Origin: Candidatus Brocadia sinica JPN1 | Lineage (GTDB): Bacteria > Planctomycetota > Brocadiia > Brocadiales > Brocadiaceae | Length of the DNA stretch: 64,000 nucleotides | Reading direction: 5' to 3' | Assembly: GCF_000949635.1 (NCBI RefSeq) | Contig: NZ_BAFN01000001.1 | Span: 2,717,673 to 2,781,672, forward strand | Shown: positions 51,597-59,434 of the stretch, one piece after another | How the letters are laid out: each line of letters begins with the position of its first letter | Position numbering within the stretch: the first letter of the stretch is position 1 | The notes under the pieces: model-generated | Databases searched by the model: none | The model's input: only the letters and a program-made list of their open reading frames with translations | What the model was told of the DNA's origin: nothing | Translations under genes and position numbers: made by a program

Positions 51597-52303
51597 AACA
51601 CCACCCCCGTATGTCTTTGCGGAATATATTTGCCGTTACCACTAGACATTTTTAAAAATAATTGATCGTATTTCTCCCGAAGCTTCTGAGTGCTCAAAAT
51701 ATTATTTTGCCAAAAGGAATCCTGCTGACACCAGGCAACGACCTTTTCAATTTCCTCAGGTGGTCGTTTATCAAGCCTGATCATCTTGTCAATATGGGTA
51801 GCCCATTTTTGCAAATCAGGTTCTTTGAAATTTGAATTCCTTTGTCTGATCAAATTCAAAAGAAGTTCACTTAGTCGCAACTCGTCAGAGTTGGGACAAT
51901 ATATTTTCTTGTCATTCTTATTTATTATTGTTTGTGTACCTTCTGCTGTACCTTCTGCTGTATCACTTTGATGTTTTTCGTAGTTTAAAATTGTTATAAG
52001 TGTCGTCAAGCAACCACATTCTGACTTTTCAATCTGCTGTTCCGTTTTTAGGTATTTTAAAAAATTCCTCACACGATTTCTTGACCACTGCCAACGCTTA
52101 GCCATTGTTAGCTCGCTCCAAGCAATTTGCCCCCGCTTTACCTCAACCGATATCCCACGAATAAATATCTTGCCGTCAGCATGATTTGCGTTTAAAAAAA
52201 GGTCAATCCACGCCTGGGCCCTTGTAAATGGCTCGGAAAACCATAGCGGGTTATCATCAATTTTTCTATGTAACCTAACCCATCCTTTGTTTTTTGAGGG
52301 CAT
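51593..52303 (-). CDS. Phage-type replication initiator protein (DnaD/O-like)
   Basis: 236 residues. N-terminal winged-helix segment of the phage replication family (GWVRLHRKIDDNPLWFSEPF, RAQAWIDLFLNANHADGK, MAKRWQWSRNRVRNFLKYLK). The C-terminal part (about 145-230) has the W-x3-ID-K and IEKVVAWCQQDSFWQNNILS signs of DnaD/helicase-loader domains. It would recruit the helicase encoded directly after it. Overlaps the upstream small ORF by 29 bases. Confidence 0.8.
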   Translation of the reverse strand: MPSKNKGWVRLHRKIDDNPLWFSEPFTRAQAWIDLFLNANHADGKIFIRGISVEVKRGQIAWSELTMAKRWQWSRNRVRNFLKYLKTEQQIEKSECGCLTTLITILNYEKHQSDTAEGTAEGTQTIINKNDKKIYCPNSDELRLSELLLNLIRQRNSNFKEPDLQKWATHIDKMIRLDKRPPEEIEKVVAWCQQDSFWQNNILSTQKLREKYDQLFLKMSSGNGKYIPQRHTGVVL

Positions 52304-52463
52304 CGTATTTTTCTTTCAATAACTGTGAGCGGTTATGCTTTTGCAGAAGATCCAGTATTCCGGCGATATCGTTTACAGTCAGATCGAAATTACCTACGCC
52401 GTACATACAAAAGTTTGCAGCTAGCAAGGCCTGTGCTTTTTCAAAATTTTTTTCGGTCGCCAT
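52275..52463 (-). CDS. Small element protein
   Basis: 62 residues from ATG 52463 (AAGGAATAACT). A single ATG-to-stop helical protein (EKNFEKAQALLAANFCMYG, VNDIAGILDLLQKH). It begins 2 bases after the winged-helix gene and overlaps the initiator gene by 29 bases. No family recognised. Confidence 0.55.
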   Translation of the reverse strand: MATEKNFEKAQALLAANFCMYGVGNFDLTVNDIAGILDLLQKHNRSQLLKEKYDALKKQRMG

Positions 52464-52465
52464 AG

Positions 52466-52672
52466 TTATTCCTTCTTGAAGGATTTCCACGATTTGTAAT
52501 CTTCGTTGATACAATACGCATTGGCATGATTGCCAAGTCGTATTTTGATTATGTTCATACGCTCTAATTTCCTGATAGCTCGAATAACGCTCGATCTTTT
52601 CAGCCCCGTTTCGGCGCAAAATTCAGATATTGGAATCTCGGCATATCTGGTTCCAGTTTGTAAATTTGCCAT
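52466..52672 (-). CDS. Winged-helix DNA-binding protein of the element
   Basis: 68 residues with a helix-turn-helix followed by a wing: EIPISEFCAETGLKRSSVIR, AIRKLERMNIIKIRLG. Pattern of phage replication regulators (MarR/O-N-like). Upstream of the initiator gene in the same direction. Promoter target cannot be read. Confidence 0.65.
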   Translation of the reverse strand: MANLQTGTRYAEIPISEFCAETGLKRSSVIRAIRKLERMNIIKIRLGNHANAYCINEDYKSWKSFKKE

Positions 52673-52690
52673 ACACCCCTCTCAATAAAA

Positions 52691-52876
52691 TTAAGCTTTG
52701 TGTTGATTGTCAATGATTTCGCCTTCTGATACCTTTGGACAATCGACTTTCAAATAAGATGCAAGAGCCTCCCTAGCGATTACGCTAATAGGTTTTTCGA
52801 GTTTCCGACTCTCCTTTCTAAGTGCGCCGTAAATGCTACTGTCGATCAAAAAATTTAAATGTCTGTACGTTTTCAT
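52691..52876 (-). CDS. Ribbon-helix-helix regulator
   Basis: 61 residues from ATG 52876, set by the AGGAGG ribosome site. RHH (Arc/MetJ) pattern: a short strand YRHLNFLID, helix SSIYGALRKESRKLEK and PISVIAREALASYLK. Likely repressor of the element's leftward operon; a strong terminator-like hairpin stands upstream of it. Confidence 0.7.
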   Translation of the reverse strand: MKTYRHLNFLIDSSIYGALRKESRKLEKPISVIAREALASYLKVDCPKVSEGEIIDNQHKA

Positions 52877-53375
52877 AAATTCTACCTCCTGTAAAAAGTG
52901 AGTTATGGAAATAAAAAAAGGGCAGTCTGCAAGAATGAAAAAGATGCAAGGGGAGTTACTCCCCACGCAAAATTTTCATTCTCACAGATCGCCCCTTTCA
53001 AAAGAAATCTGTGTTAATCGAATTTTTATTTTAAAAAATTTCGTTATCGTATTTTGAAGATATTTTCCTCCCAAAAAAGAAAGCGTCCATTTATTATACT
53101 GTGATCCGCCAACACAGATATTACAATAATTAACAGATTATCATGTTGTTTTAAAATGTCAATCCGTTGTTGTAAACAAAACTTGAAATGCCTTGAAACC
53201 CCTGTATTTACTGGCTTAGCGGATATGTGGTGTTTTTGTAAATTTCGTTTGTGTGGAATTTTGTTGTGGAAATACTTGGGAGATATCCAAATAAAAAAAG
53301 GCTGGAATACCACTTGTTATGCGATAATCCAGCCCTTAAATGCCTTGATATCTGATTTACTTTTATGGCAGGCCG
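52877..53375. other. Intergenic region of the element
   Basis: 499 bases without a supported gene. It holds the long hairpin at 52913-52999 near the RHH gene and otherwise AT-rich sequence that may include promoters or an origin. No iteron-type repeat was confirmed. A minus-strand ORF at 53044-53313 has no ribosome site and was rejected. Confidence 0.45.
52911..52999 (-). terminator. Long nested hairpin with U-run upstream of RHH gene
   Basis: Minus strand: an imperfect 22-bp outer stem starting GGGCGATCTG and ending CAGACTGCCC, nested around a perfect GGGGAGT-A-ACTCCCC hairpin, then TTTTTTTATTT. Fits an intrinsic terminator or attenuator between the two right-end genes and the RHH gene. Confidence 0.65.
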
Positions 53376-53642
53376 TTATAATTCGTCTGAGATAGGCAAT
53401 TCTGATGCGTAATGCCGTCTCTGCTCTTTTATTGTTCGTACAATGGTTTTGTAGCCCTCGCCTGGTAAAAACCCTTCTGCGTCCTTAATGAACATTTTTC
53501 CGGTTACACGCTCATCAGTTAATAAGTATTCTCCAGCCGTTAAATCTTCCCCGGATATCTTCTCCGTTACTTTATTCAGTACACGGGAAAGCTCTTTTTC
53601 TGGTTCGTCACCTTTGCATTCAATTGCGATGATTATGCGCAT
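53376..53642 (-). CDS. Element protein of unknown function
   Basis: 88 residues, ATG 53642 with AGGGGGTGTT. Alternating strand/helix composition (MRIIIAIECKGDEPEKELS, GEYLLTDERVTGKMFI). No family recognised. Lies 27 bases downstream of the coiled-coil gene. Confidence 0.55.
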   Translation of the reverse strand: MRIIIAIECKGDEPEKELSRVLNKVTEKISGEDLTAGEYLLTDERVTGKMFIKDAEGFLPGEGYKTIVRTIKEQRRHYASELPISDEL

Positions 53643-53669
53643 AACACCCCCTGTTACATAAAATTTGTG

Positions 53670-53987
53670 TTATTTCTGACCTTGCTTGATAGTCATTAAC
53701 ATCTGGATGATAGTGTCTATCCTCTGGTTAATAGCCCCTATCTCGGTTCTCAATTGGCTAATTTCACTCTTAACCTCACTTCTTAATTGACCAATTTCGT
53801 TTTTAACCTCGTTTCTCAATTGTCCAATATCTGTGTCCATTTTTTGTACCAGATACCGAAAATCATCTTCCTGTCGTTTCTTGATTTCTTTTATCTCCGA
53901 AACAATCTCTGTAGTTCGCTCATCTACCACTTGGTAGACAAGTTCGAGCGTTACCTTTTTTAGGGTATGTTTTATAATTCCCTTCAT
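53670..53987 (-). CDS. Coiled-coil protein with 11-residue repeats
   Basis: 105 residues from ATG 53987 (AGAGGGC). A basic N-terminus (MKGIIKHTLKKVTLELVYQV) is followed by a long coiled coil with repeated units GQLRNEVKNEI, GQLRSEVKSEI and SQLRTEIGAIN (hendecad pattern), and an IQMLMTIKQ end. Right-most gene of the element. Function unknown. Confidence 0.6.
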   Translation of the reverse strand: MKGIIKHTLKKVTLELVYQVVDERTTEIVSEIKEIKKRQEDDFRYLVQKMDTDIGQLRNEVKNEIGQLRSEVKSEISQLRTEIGAINQRIDTIIQMLMTIKQGQK

Positions 53988-54012
53988 GCATGCCCTCTTT
54001 TCTCTCAAAAAG

Positions 54013-54114
54013 AAAAAGGCAACAGCCATGAGGTCAGGTCTCACAGCCGTTGCCTTCGTTTTGCTCCTGAAGTCTACCCCAGGAGCAAAATTATTCAAGC
54101 GTCCTGACCACGCT
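54013..54114 (-). other. Structured leader with potential kissing loops
   Basis: Minus strand: GCGT-GGTCAGG-ACGC hairpin (loop 54109-54103), then TTTTGCTCCTG/CAGGAGCAAAA hairpin, then AAGGCAACGGC/GCTGTTGCCTT with loop containing CCTGACC (54038-54032), followed by T-rich sequence. The loops GGTCAGG and CCTGACC are perfectly complementary, allowing a 7-bp kissing contact upstream of the first gene. Confidence 0.5.
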
Positions 54115-54221
54115 CCAAATTGTAAAATTACCCTTTTCAAGAGACATCTTAACGGTTCTGGTTTGCCATGTCAAACCTAAATAGCTCACTTTTCCCGTGT
54201 TTGATTTTACAGCATGTAAAT

Positions 54222-54252
54222 TGTAGTCAAAACGTAGTCAAATTGTAGTCAA
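54222..54252. promoter_or_regulatory. Right set of phased arm-type repeats
   Basis: TGTAGTCAA (54222-54230), CGTAGTCAA (54233-54241) and TGTAGTCAA (54244-54252), 11 bp apart and in the same orientation as the left pair at 45944-45963. Confidence 0.7.
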
Positions 54253-54260
54253 ACCCATCG

Positions 54261-54290
54261 GAATGGACAGGAATCCACAGGAATAGGCAG
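54261..54290. repeat. Three 10-bp direct repeats near attR
   Basis: GAATGGACAG, GAATCCACAG and GAATAGGCAG in perfect tandem, one helical turn per unit, beginning 9 bases after the arm-type sites. Possible accessory-protein sites. Confidence 0.5.
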
Positions 54291-54392
54291 GAAATAAATT
54301 TATGTTGCAAGTTATCTCAAAACAAGGTATTATAGTCACAAAGGACACGCTTCTGGCCACTTGTAAAAAATGGCAAAAAATACAAAAATATG

Positions 54393-54438
54393 ATTCGTAA
54401 TGATGAGGTTGTCGGTTCGACTCCGATCGCGGGCTTTT
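54393..54438. repeat. attR (46-bp repeat)
   Basis: Exact copy of 45851-45896; represents the host's original tRNA-Thr 3' end displaced by integration. Confidence 0.95.
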
Positions 54439-54576
54439 TCAGTATTTTCAATAGAAATAAAGGTAATTCCCTCCTGACAGTTATCTGACATACCGGAAAG
54501 CAAAATATAAGGAAGTTTGACAAAATATTTTTTCTCATGCAAAAGCACCAGGAAAAGATTTAAAATTTGAATTTTT

Positions 54577-55965
54577 ATGGTAATTAATAAGAAAAAAGTT
54601 TTTGTACTGGGGTTGGACTCTGTCCCGCCTGAACTCTTGTTTGACCGATGGTTGGATCAATTGCCAAATATAAAACAATTGATTTCTCAGAGCAGATACG
54701 GTGAGATGAAGAGCACTATTCCGGCTATTACCTGTCCGGCATGGATGTCCATGATGACAAGCGCCAATCCAGGCAGGTTGGGAATATATGGGTTCAGAAA
54801 TCGATCGAGTTATGATTATGAGGGTCTCTCCTTTGCTAATTCAAAGGCCTTCAATGTAGATACTGTATGGGATGTCCTATCGAAGATGGGGAAGAAGGTT
54901 GTGGTAATCGGAGTGCCTATGACATATCCACCTCAGCCCGTCAATGGATGTATGGTTACCTGCTTTATGACGCCTGATACGAAGGGTGAATACACATATC
55001 CTCCTGAGTTAAAAGCTGAGGTAGAGGCCGTTTCCAATGGCTATATTTTGGATGTGGATGAGTTCAGAAGCGATAACAAAGAATCCACCTTAAAAGAGAT
55101 CTATGCTATGACGAACAAGCGGTTCAGGTTAACCAGACATTTTATCCGCTCTAAAGAATGGGATTTCTTTATGATGGTGGAGATGGGGCCGGACAGGATA
55201 CACCATGCCTTCTGGAAATATTTTGATCAGGACCACCCTAAACATGTGCCAGGCTCAAAATATCAGGACGCCATTCTGAATTACTATAAGTATCTCGATG
55301 AGGAAATTGGTGAGACCTTTAAACTTTTCAACGATGATACCATGGTTCTTATTGTTTCAGACCATGGGGCGAAGAAGATGGTCGGAGGTATTTGTATTAA
55401 TGAATGGCTTATTCAGAACGGTTACCTGAAATTGGTACACTATCCTGCAGAGGTTGCCCCATTTAATAAACTCACAGTCGACTGGGAAAACACGATGGCC
55501 TGGGGTGAGGGTGGCTATTATGGGCGGTTATTTATGAATGTGAAAGGGAGGGAACCCAAGGGTGTCGTTGCGCCTCAGCATTACGAGCACGTAAGAAATG
55601 AGCTGATAAAAAAACTGGAAGATTTGAGGGATGAAAACGGTAATATCATCAATACAAAGGTTTTTAAACCTGAAGATATTTATTCGGAGTGTAACGGTAT
55701 ACCACCGGATCTAATCGTGTATTACGGAGACCTCTTCTGGCGTTCCATCGGTAGCGTTGGAAATGGTACCATATGGGCGGATGAAAATGACACAGGTCCT
55801 GACGACGCAAATCATTCTCAATATGGTATTTTTATTATGCAAAATGGGAGAGATAGGGAAGGGGTGCGACTTCGTGGGGTAACTTTGTATGATATCGCCC
55901 CGACCATATTGAACTATATGGGTGTTAAGGTACCTGAAAATATGGAAGGGGAGGTTATTCAGTAA
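54577..55965 (+). CDS. Alkaline-phosphatase-superfamily phosphodiesterase/nucleotide pyrophosphatase
   Basis: 462 residues. Type I phosphodiesterase fold: VFVLGLDSVPPELL near the N-terminus, catalytic region TIPAITCPAWMSMMTSANPG (nucleophile Thr/Ser), EMGPDRIHHAFW, VLIVSDHGAKKMVGGI and TLYDIAPTILNYMGVKVP. The metal-binding Asp/His residues appear intact. Homologs hydrolyse nucleotide or phosphate diesters, and some act on sulfonucleotides. It stands before the APS kinase gene 174 bases downstream, so a sulfated-nucleotide role is possible, but the substrate cannot be named. No signal peptide. Confidence 0.85.
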   Translation: MVINKKKVFVLGLDSVPPELLFDRWLDQLPNIKQLISQSRYGEMKSTIPAITCPAWMSMMTSANPGRLGIYGFRNRSSYDYEGLSFANSKAFNVDTVWDVLSKMGKKVVVIGVPMTYPPQPVNGCMVTCFMTPDTKGEYTYPPELKAEVEAVSNGYILDVDEFRSDNKESTLKEIYAMTNKRFRLTRHFIRSKEWDFFMMVEMGPDRIHHAFWKYFDQDHPKHVPGSKYQDAILNYYKYLDEEIGETFKLFNDDTMVLIVSDHGAKKMVGGICINEWLIQNGYLKLVHYPAEVAPFNKLTVDWENTMAWGEGGYYGRLFMNVKGREPKGVVAPQHYEHVRNELIKKLEDLRDENGNIINTKVFKPEDIYSECNGIPPDLIVYYGDLFWRSIGSVGNGTIWADENDTGPDDANHSQYGIFIMQNGRDREGVRLRGVTLYDIAPTILNYMGVKVPENMEGEVIQ

Positions 55966-56034
55966 TAACAGGTATGGCGTTGTCTGGAATCAATGAAAAA
56001 GCACTTGAAACAACAGGTTACCATCATGAATAAA

Positions 56035-56068
56035 GAGAAACAGTTTAAGCGGTTTAAACTGTTTCTTT
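56035..56068 (+). terminator. Probable intrinsic terminator
   Basis: GAAACAGTTTAA (56037-56048) pairs perfectly with TTAAACTGTTTC (56054-56065) around a short loop, followed by a T-rich tail. Lies between the phosphodiesterase and APS kinase genes. Confidence 0.6.
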
Positions 56069-56139
56069 GCAATTATCTTTAATATCCCACGTAAAATAAG
56101 TAGGGATTGTATATTAAAGATTTAAGGAGAGTATAAAGG

Positions 56140-56748
56140 ATGAATAAAGGTTTTACGGTTTGGCTTACGGGATTATCAGGATCAGGGAAGTCAGCTATTT
56201 CCCATTTCTTGGGAAAAAGACTGAAGGAATTGGGCAGAAACGCTGAAATTCTTGATGGTGATGTAGTGAGAGCAAACCTCTGTCAGGGGCTGGACTTTCG
56301 TAAACAGGATCAGGATATCTATGTTCAAAGGGTTGCGTTTGTATGTAAGTTACTGACAAGAAATGGTGTGTCTGTTATTTCCTCTGTCATATCTCCATAC
56401 CGGGAGGGCAGGGAAAATGCACGTAAAGAAATTGATAATTTTGTTGAGGTTTATACAAAGTGTCCCACTGAGGTCTGTGCCCAACGAGATGTGGAGGGGA
56501 TGCATAAGAAGGTGCTCAAGGGAGAAATTCAGGATTTTCCAGGAGCTTCAGACCCATATGAGGAACCGCTCAATCCCGATCTTATTGTTGAAACCGATAA
56601 GGAAACCGTAGAAGAATCCACGAACAAAATCGTAAATAAATTGATAGAATTAGGCTATCTGAACCAAAAAGGGTCGGTTTCACACGTTTATTCACCGGAA
56701 GAAGAAGAGAAGATTAAAGAAAGACTGTCCAGGTTGGGGTATATTTAA
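56140..56748 (+). CDS. cysC: Adenylylsulfate kinase
   Basis: 202 residues. P-loop GLSGSGKSA, DGDVVRANLCQGLDF, VQRVAFVCKLLTRNGV, SVISPYREGRENAR and the FPGASDPYEEP segment are characteristic of CysC. It phosphorylates APS to PAPS for sulfation or sulfate assimilation. A family Ser/Cys change does not seem to break the core. RBS AAGGAGAG before ATG 56140. The C-terminus extends about 20 residues beyond the usual end (HVYSPEEEEKIKERLSRLGY). Confidence 0.93.
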   Translation: MNKGFTVWLTGLSGSGKSAISHFLGKRLKELGRNAEILDGDVVRANLCQGLDFRKQDQDIYVQRVAFVCKLLTRNGVSVISSVISPYREGRENARKEIDNFVEVYTKCPTEVCAQRDVEGMHKKVLKGEIQDFPGASDPYEEPLNPDLIVETDKETVEESTNKIVNKLIELGYLNQKGSVSHVYSPEEEEKIKERLSRLGYI

Positions 56749-56779
56749 AAGACGGAATAGTTCACCACAAGATACTTAT

Positions 56780-57370
56780 TTATTTTGTGCTTTTTTTATT
56801 TGCATAAGCCGTTTCTACCACATTTTTTGTTTTTGTTGCTAATTTGGAAATAAGTTTATCCAATTTGGGAACCAGGACAGGACTTGCCGCCTTTGCAAGG
56901 AAGGCAAGAAAGGCATTGTCAAACTTCAGGTGGACGGCAGTTTTTACGTTTTCATAAGGCCCTCTAGGGTAGTTTTGTGTTGTGTAATCAATCTCCAGCG
57001 CAACAGAGCCTGAGAAATTGAAGAAAATGGCAGCATTGCCATGTCCCATATAGATTACTTTTTGTGGTTTTTGTTCTGCTAACTCAAACTCTCCGGTGAT
57101 GTGTTTGGCAGGCATGTGTATGCCATACCGTCCATTTCCTTTTACTTCAAGCAACAACTCTTTTTTTCTAAAATCCTTTCCATGCCTTGTGAGTTCTTCT
57201 ACATGCTCCATGAAGTATTCCAGGGTTTCTCTGTCGGTACGAATTACGAGGGGTTTTTGAATCCTTGTAATGGTGCTGTTATCAATGATGTAGTGCACAT
57301 TGTGTCCTGATATTGGTTCTGCTGATGCAGGCTTAATAAGCGATATGCAAATAAGCACAATGGAAATCAT
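56780..57370 (-). CDS. Exported protein of unknown function
   Basis: 196 residues from ATG 57370. Start set by the signal peptide (MISIVLICISLIKPASA); the frame is open further upstream only because it runs on from the broken MpgP gene. The mature part is beta-rich (LLLEVKGNGRYGIHMPAKHI, AAIFFNFSGSVALEIDYTT) with a helical C-terminus ending in lysines. No family recognised. The ribosome site is weak, and translation by read-through from the upstream gene remnant is possible. Confidence 0.55.
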   Translation of the reverse strand: MISIVLICISLIKPASAEPISGHNVHYIIDNSTITRIQKPLVIRTDRETLEYFMEHVEELTRHGKDFRKKELLLEVKGNGRYGIHMPAKHITGEFELAEQKPQKVIYMGHGNAAIFFNFSGSVALEIDYTTQNYPRGPYENVKTAVHLKFDNAFLAFLAKAASPVLVPKLDKLISKLATKTKNVVETAYANKKSTK

Positions 57371-58169
57371 ATTTTTGAAAATCTTTAGTATGGCCCTATT
57401 CCAGCCTTCGGGTCCGATTCCATCTGTATAAATAAGGTTCGGGAGTTGTATTCTCTTATCATAATTTTCTGATGCCTTCTTGACGAGGATGGGGATATCA
57501 ACCGTTGCCAACATGGGCAAATCGATGAGACTGTCGTCCAGTCCGATTGTTTTTATAGAATCAATGAAGTTGTTCTTGTAGATATTTATGAGCATTCTTA
57601 CGGCCTTTCCTTTATCGATGGTTGTACTGAAGACGTGATGGAAGCGTTCTCCCTCCATAAAATTTAAGCGAGAGGAGTATATCATCTGTTTGACTTCATG
57701 GATTGTTTCCTTGCTGCCTTCTATGATTATTGGTTCTGAATAAAAGCATTTTTTGGCAAGCCTGGCTGAAGCGTATCAATTCCCGTTATGGTTGATATTT
57801 CTTCCGGAGTCAAATCGGAGAATCCTTTTGTCACGAAACCTGTAGATTTTTTAATCCCGGCCAGCGGTCGATGATCCTATGGTAAGTGGTTCCCAGCTCG
57901 ATTATGGTATAACGGTCTTCTGTATCCCAGACAGATGTAAAATAACCTTTCGGAATGATTATTGCCCCCCCGTTCTCAGAAATAAAAGGATCTTCGTTGC
58001 CCATTCTTTCCCGGTATACCTCGATCCCTGCCTGAGTTTTGCTCATACAAATGACGATAGGGATGTTCTTCTTTTTCACGAGAGATGTGGCCTCTCTTGC
58101 CTCTTCAAAGGAATACGTAGAATGGTCCAGTAAAGTTCCATCCAGGTCAGTGAAGATGATGTATACCAT
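57371..58169 (-). pseudogene. Frameshifted mannosyl-3-phosphoglycerate phosphatase (HAD family)
   Basis: The N-terminal part (58169-57831) begins IIFTDLDGTLLDHSTYSFEE and includes ISENGGAIIIPKGYF, typical of MpgP in the HAD-IIB group. After a stop at 57831 the protein continues in a second frame (GFSDLTPEEISTITGID, about 57840-57770) and a third (YASARLAKK..., then VFSTTIDKGKAVRMLINIY and IGLDDSLIDLPMLATVDIPI to about 57371). Two single-base losses, at an A6 run and near 57778, restore one frame. The last frame then runs uninterrupted into the exported protein at 56780-57370. Either decayed or an assembly with indels. Confidence 0.75.
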
Positions 58170-58401
58170 AATTCAAATAGGGTTGGTTGGAAAAGTTACA
58201 GTCTTGGAAAGGGGTGCAACTATAAAAATATTAAGACAGAGAAGGCAGAGAAAATCAATGATAAAACATTTGGAACAGTTTGGTTGTTTGAATGAAGAGT
58301 ATGCGCAACTGAGCAAATGGATAATCGTTGACTTTGGGAATTAAGATTGTAAAATAAAAAATCTTATCTCTTTATCATAGAATATTGGAGGACTTGACGA
58401 T

Positions 58402-59415
58402 ATGCAAAAAAGCAAGGCTGTTACGATACAACGGCATATTGTTGAACAAGAGAGATTGTTCCCGAAGGCCACGGGAGATTTTACCGGGCTTCTCTGGGAT
58501 TTAACACTTGCCGCAAAGACCATCTCGCGCGAAGTAAATAAGGCAGGTCTTGCGGAAATTTTGGGTCTTACTGGTGAAGTAAATATCCACGGTGATGCTG
58601 TAAAAAAGTTAGATGTTTATGCTAATGAAAGAATTTGTAAATCCATGGAACATGGCGGTCACCTTTGTGTTATGGCATCTGAAGAAAATGAAGATGTCAT
58701 TCCCATACCTGACGAATTTCCTAAGGGTAAATATGTACTCATGTTCGATCCATTAGACGGTTCATCGAATATAGATGCCAATGTGAGTGTGGGAACCATA
58801 TTTTCTATTTATCGAAGAAAGACAACCGGAAGAGATGCTACTATTGAGGATTGTCTGAGGAAAGGGATGGAACAGGTTGCTGCAGGATACATTGTCTATG
58901 GTTCCAGTACTATGATGGTCTATACAACAGGTCAGGGTGTACATGGTTTTACCTTAGATCCCAGTGTTGGAGAGTTTTTACTCTCCCATGAAAATATAGA
59001 GATTCCTTCAAAAGGGAAGATATATAGTATTAATGAGGGAAATGCACATACGTGGGATGAAGGTACGCGGAGATATATTGCTTATCTCAAGGAAAACGAT
59101 CCATCAACAAGCAGACCCTACTCCCTGAGATATATTGGTTCATTGGTGGCTGATTTTCATAGAAACCTACTCTACGGGGGTATATTTTTGTATCCTGCCG
59201 ATTATAAGGATCCAAAAAAACCAAAGCCAAAACTAAGATTACTTTATGAGGCAAATCCCCTTGCTTTTATTGTTGAGCAGGCAGGAGGTATGGCATCCAC
59301 AGGAAAGGAACGTATTCTGGATATCCAGGCCACCGAACTCCATCAGAAGGTACCGCTCATCATCGGGAGTAAAGAAGACGTGTTGCTTTATGAGAAGTTT
59401 TTTAATCAAAAGTAA
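58402..59415 (+). CDS. fbp: Class I fructose-1,6-bisphosphatase
   Basis: 337 residues. Motifs: [62 protein letters not shown] (metal-binding DPLDGSSN), [29 protein letters not shown] and [12 protein letters not shown]. It dephosphorylates fructose-1,6-bisphosphate to fructose-6-phosphate in gluconeogenesis. RBS GGAGGACTTG before ATG 58402. The class II aldolase gene that makes its substrate lies 19 bases downstream, so the two are a functional pair. Confidence 0.95.
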   Translation: MQKSKAVTIQRHIVEQERLFPKATGDFTGLLWDLTLAAKTISREVNKAGLAEILGLTGEVNIHGDAVKKLDVYANERICKSMEHGGHLCVMASEENEDVIPIPDEFPKGKYVLMFDPLDGSSNIDANVSVGTIFSIYRRKTTGRDATIEDCLRKGMEQVAAGYIVYGSSTMMVYTTGQGVHGFTLDPSVGEFLLSHENIEIPSKGKIYSINEGNAHTWDEGTRRYIAYLKENDPSTSRPYSLRYIGSLVADFHRNLLYGGIFLYPADYKDPKKPKPKLRLLYEANPLAFIVEQAGGMASTGKERILDIQATELHQKVPLIIGSKEDVLLYEKFFNQK

Positions 59416-59434
59416 AATAAAGGAGTTAACTACT

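Larger units (their letters stand above)
53988..54392. other. Right-end non-coding region of the element
   Basis: 405 bases between the last gene and attR. Contains hairpins at 54013-54056 and 54060-54092, a hairpin at 54098-54114, three phased TGTAGTCAA-type repeats (54222-54252), a 3 x 10-bp repeat (54261-54290), and presumably the promoter of the leftward operon. Confidence 0.6.
45851..54438. mobile_element. tRNA-Thr-integrated element, phage-satellite-like (8.6 kb)
   Basis: Bounded by a perfect 46-bp direct repeat (45851-45896 and 54393-54438). The left copy restores the tRNA-Thr 3' half and the right copy is the displaced host end. Sixteen predicted genes are all on the minus strand. 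In transcription order from the right end they are coiled-coil, hypothetical, RHH, winged helix, small protein, replication initiator, DnaB-type helicase, coiled coil, hypothetical, Nu1-like terminase small subunit, paralogous HTH, small protein, zinc protein, hypothetical, excisionase-like and integrase. No large terminase, portal, capsid, tail or lysis gene and no conjugation gene is visible. The pattern of integration, replication and TerS genes without structural genes is that of phage-inducible satellites. Identical repeats suggest recent or still functional insertion. Confidence 0.88.

Noticed and set aside
53044-53313. 89-codon minus-strand ORF in the element gap
   Set aside because: No ribosome site and low-complexity translation in AT-rich non-coding sequence.
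45851-54438. Element as a complete prophage or ICE
   Set aside because: No structural, lysis, relaxase or type IV secretion genes are visible in 8.6 kb.
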